Shown: in pieces, positions 63,493 to 64,000 of the stretch
Layout: each line of letters starts with the position of its first letter
Position numbering within the stretch: position 1 is the stretch's first letter
Source: Arthrobacter sp. Soc17.1.1.1
Lineage (GTDB): Bacteria > Actinomycetota > Actinomycetes > Actinomycetales > Micrococcaceae
Length of the DNA stretch: 64,000 nt
Assembly (NCBI RefSeq): GCF_036867195.1
Contig: NZ_JBAJII010000001.1
Coordinates: forward strand, 1,488,001 to 1,552,000
Direction: 5' to 3'
The notes under the pieces: generated by a model
What the model saw: the letters and a program-made list of their open reading frames with translations, nothing else
Database searches by the model: none
Told to the model about the DNA's origin: nothing
Position numbers and translations under genes: made by a program

Positions 63493-64000
63493 CGCGGTAC
63501 CCCCACGCCGACCCCGCCGCCCGCCGCATCATCTTCTGGCGGCACGGCCGCACGGAGTGGAATCGCTCCGGCCTGTTCCAGGGCCAGGAGGACATCGACC
63601 TGGACGAGACGGGCCGGGAGCAGGCGGCGCGGGCGGCCGAGGTGCTGGTCACCCGGCAGCCCGCCCTGATCGTCTCGTCCGACCTGCGGCGCGCGGCTGA
63701 CACCGCTGCCGCGCTCGCGGAGCTCAGCGGCGTGGCCGTGTCCTTCGACGAGCGTCTCCGCGAGACGGACGCCGGGCAGTGGCAGGGCCTGTCCTTCGCC
63801 GAGATCGACGAGAGGTTCGCCGAGGACAACGCGGCCTGGCGCGGGGGCGACCCCGACGTGCGTGCAGGCGGCGCGGAGAACCGGATGGACGTCGGGGATC
63901 GCATGCTCGCCGCGGTGACCGATGCGGTCGCCCGCATCGAACCCGCGGAGACACTCGTGGTGGTCAGCCACGGTGGGTCGATCAGGGCCGCCCTGGCGGC
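63489..64000 (+). CDS. Histidine phosphatase family protein (GpgP-like), 3' end cut off
   Basis: The first 170 codons run off the right edge. The phosphoglycerate-mutase signature is FWRHGRTEWN (H19 nucleophile) and the second catalytic histidine is in VVVSHGGS near residue 163. The acid is in ERLRETDAGQWQGL. The homologous position after rsfS in M. tuberculosis holds Rv2419c, a glucosyl-3-phosphoglycerate phosphatase, so a similar role is plausible but not shown. The GTG start overlaps the rsfS stop (GTGA). Confidence 0.88.
   Translation, partial: MTRYPHADPAARRIIFWRHGRTEWNRSGLFQGQEDIDLDETGREQAARAAEVLVTRQPALIVSSDLRRAADTAAALAELSGVAVSFDERLRETDAGQWQGLSFAEIDERFAEDNAAWRGGDPDVRAGGAENRMDVGDRMLAAVTDAVARIEPAETLVVVSHGGSIRAALA

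Overview
This is a 64 kb piece of a high-GC (roughly 70%) actinobacterial chromosome. Gene content and order (sigA next to DUF7455 and a ParE-type topoisomerase, SepH/DUF4193/DUF3093/dut/DUF3710, paired TrkA proteins, dxs, rne-rplU-rpmA-obg-proBA-nadD-rsfS) point to Actinomycetes, most likely Micrococcaceae (Arthrobacter group). No prophage, insertion sequence, CRISPR array, tRNA or rRNA was seen. It is mostly core chromosome with tight, co-directional gene runs and many GC-rich hairpin terminators.

Layout. 0-7 kb: the 5' end of a DUF6504 gene behind a near-perfect LexA (SOS) box, a membrane-anchored Ser/Thr kinase, an SDR39U1-type epimerase and a large tricorn protease. 7-13 kb: OsmC, then 2-oxoacid dehydrogenase E2 (sucB) and lipoamide dehydrogenase (lpdA), then leucyl aminopeptidase. 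13-19 kb: PAC2 protein, MFS transporter, DUF4192 protein, and the principal sigma factor sigA behind a long leader with a SigR/SigH-type promoter. 19-34 kb: DUF7455 zinc protein; topoisomerase subunits parE and parC (11 kb apart); between them a BlaI repressor/M56 protease pair divergent from cydA-cydB-cydDC (cytochrome bd oxidase and its ABC exporter), with three evenly built palindromic operators between them; a tandem GNAT protein.

34-52 kb: a GNAT/acyl-CoA synthetase fusion, DUF5998, a phosphodiesterase, thymidine kinase, SepH, DUF4193, DUF3093, dut, DUF3710, OB-fold, DUF3159, two TrkA-type K+ channel regulators divergent from an APC transporter, a TrmA-family RNA methyltransferase without its iron-sulfur cysteines, and dxs. 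This order matches, from memory, the Rv2689c-Rv2699c region of M. tuberculosis. 52-64 kb: rne (RNase E/G) after a ~320-nt leader, rplU, rpmA, obg, proB, proA, two unknown small/anchored proteins, nadD, rsfS and a phosphoglycerate-mutase-like phosphatase cut by the window end. This resembles the Rv2444c-Rv2419c block.

The most interesting regulatory signal is the BlaI-type operator array shared by the blaI-M56 pair and the cytochrome bd operon, which suggests a respiratory-oxidase switch run by a membrane protease. A second theme is a series of genes whose start codon sits exactly 6 nt after a TANNNT -10 hexamer with no Shine-Dalgarno, that is, probable leaderless mRNAs. A third is frequent in-frame tandem repeats (9-30 nt units) in the linkers of otherwise unrelated proteins.
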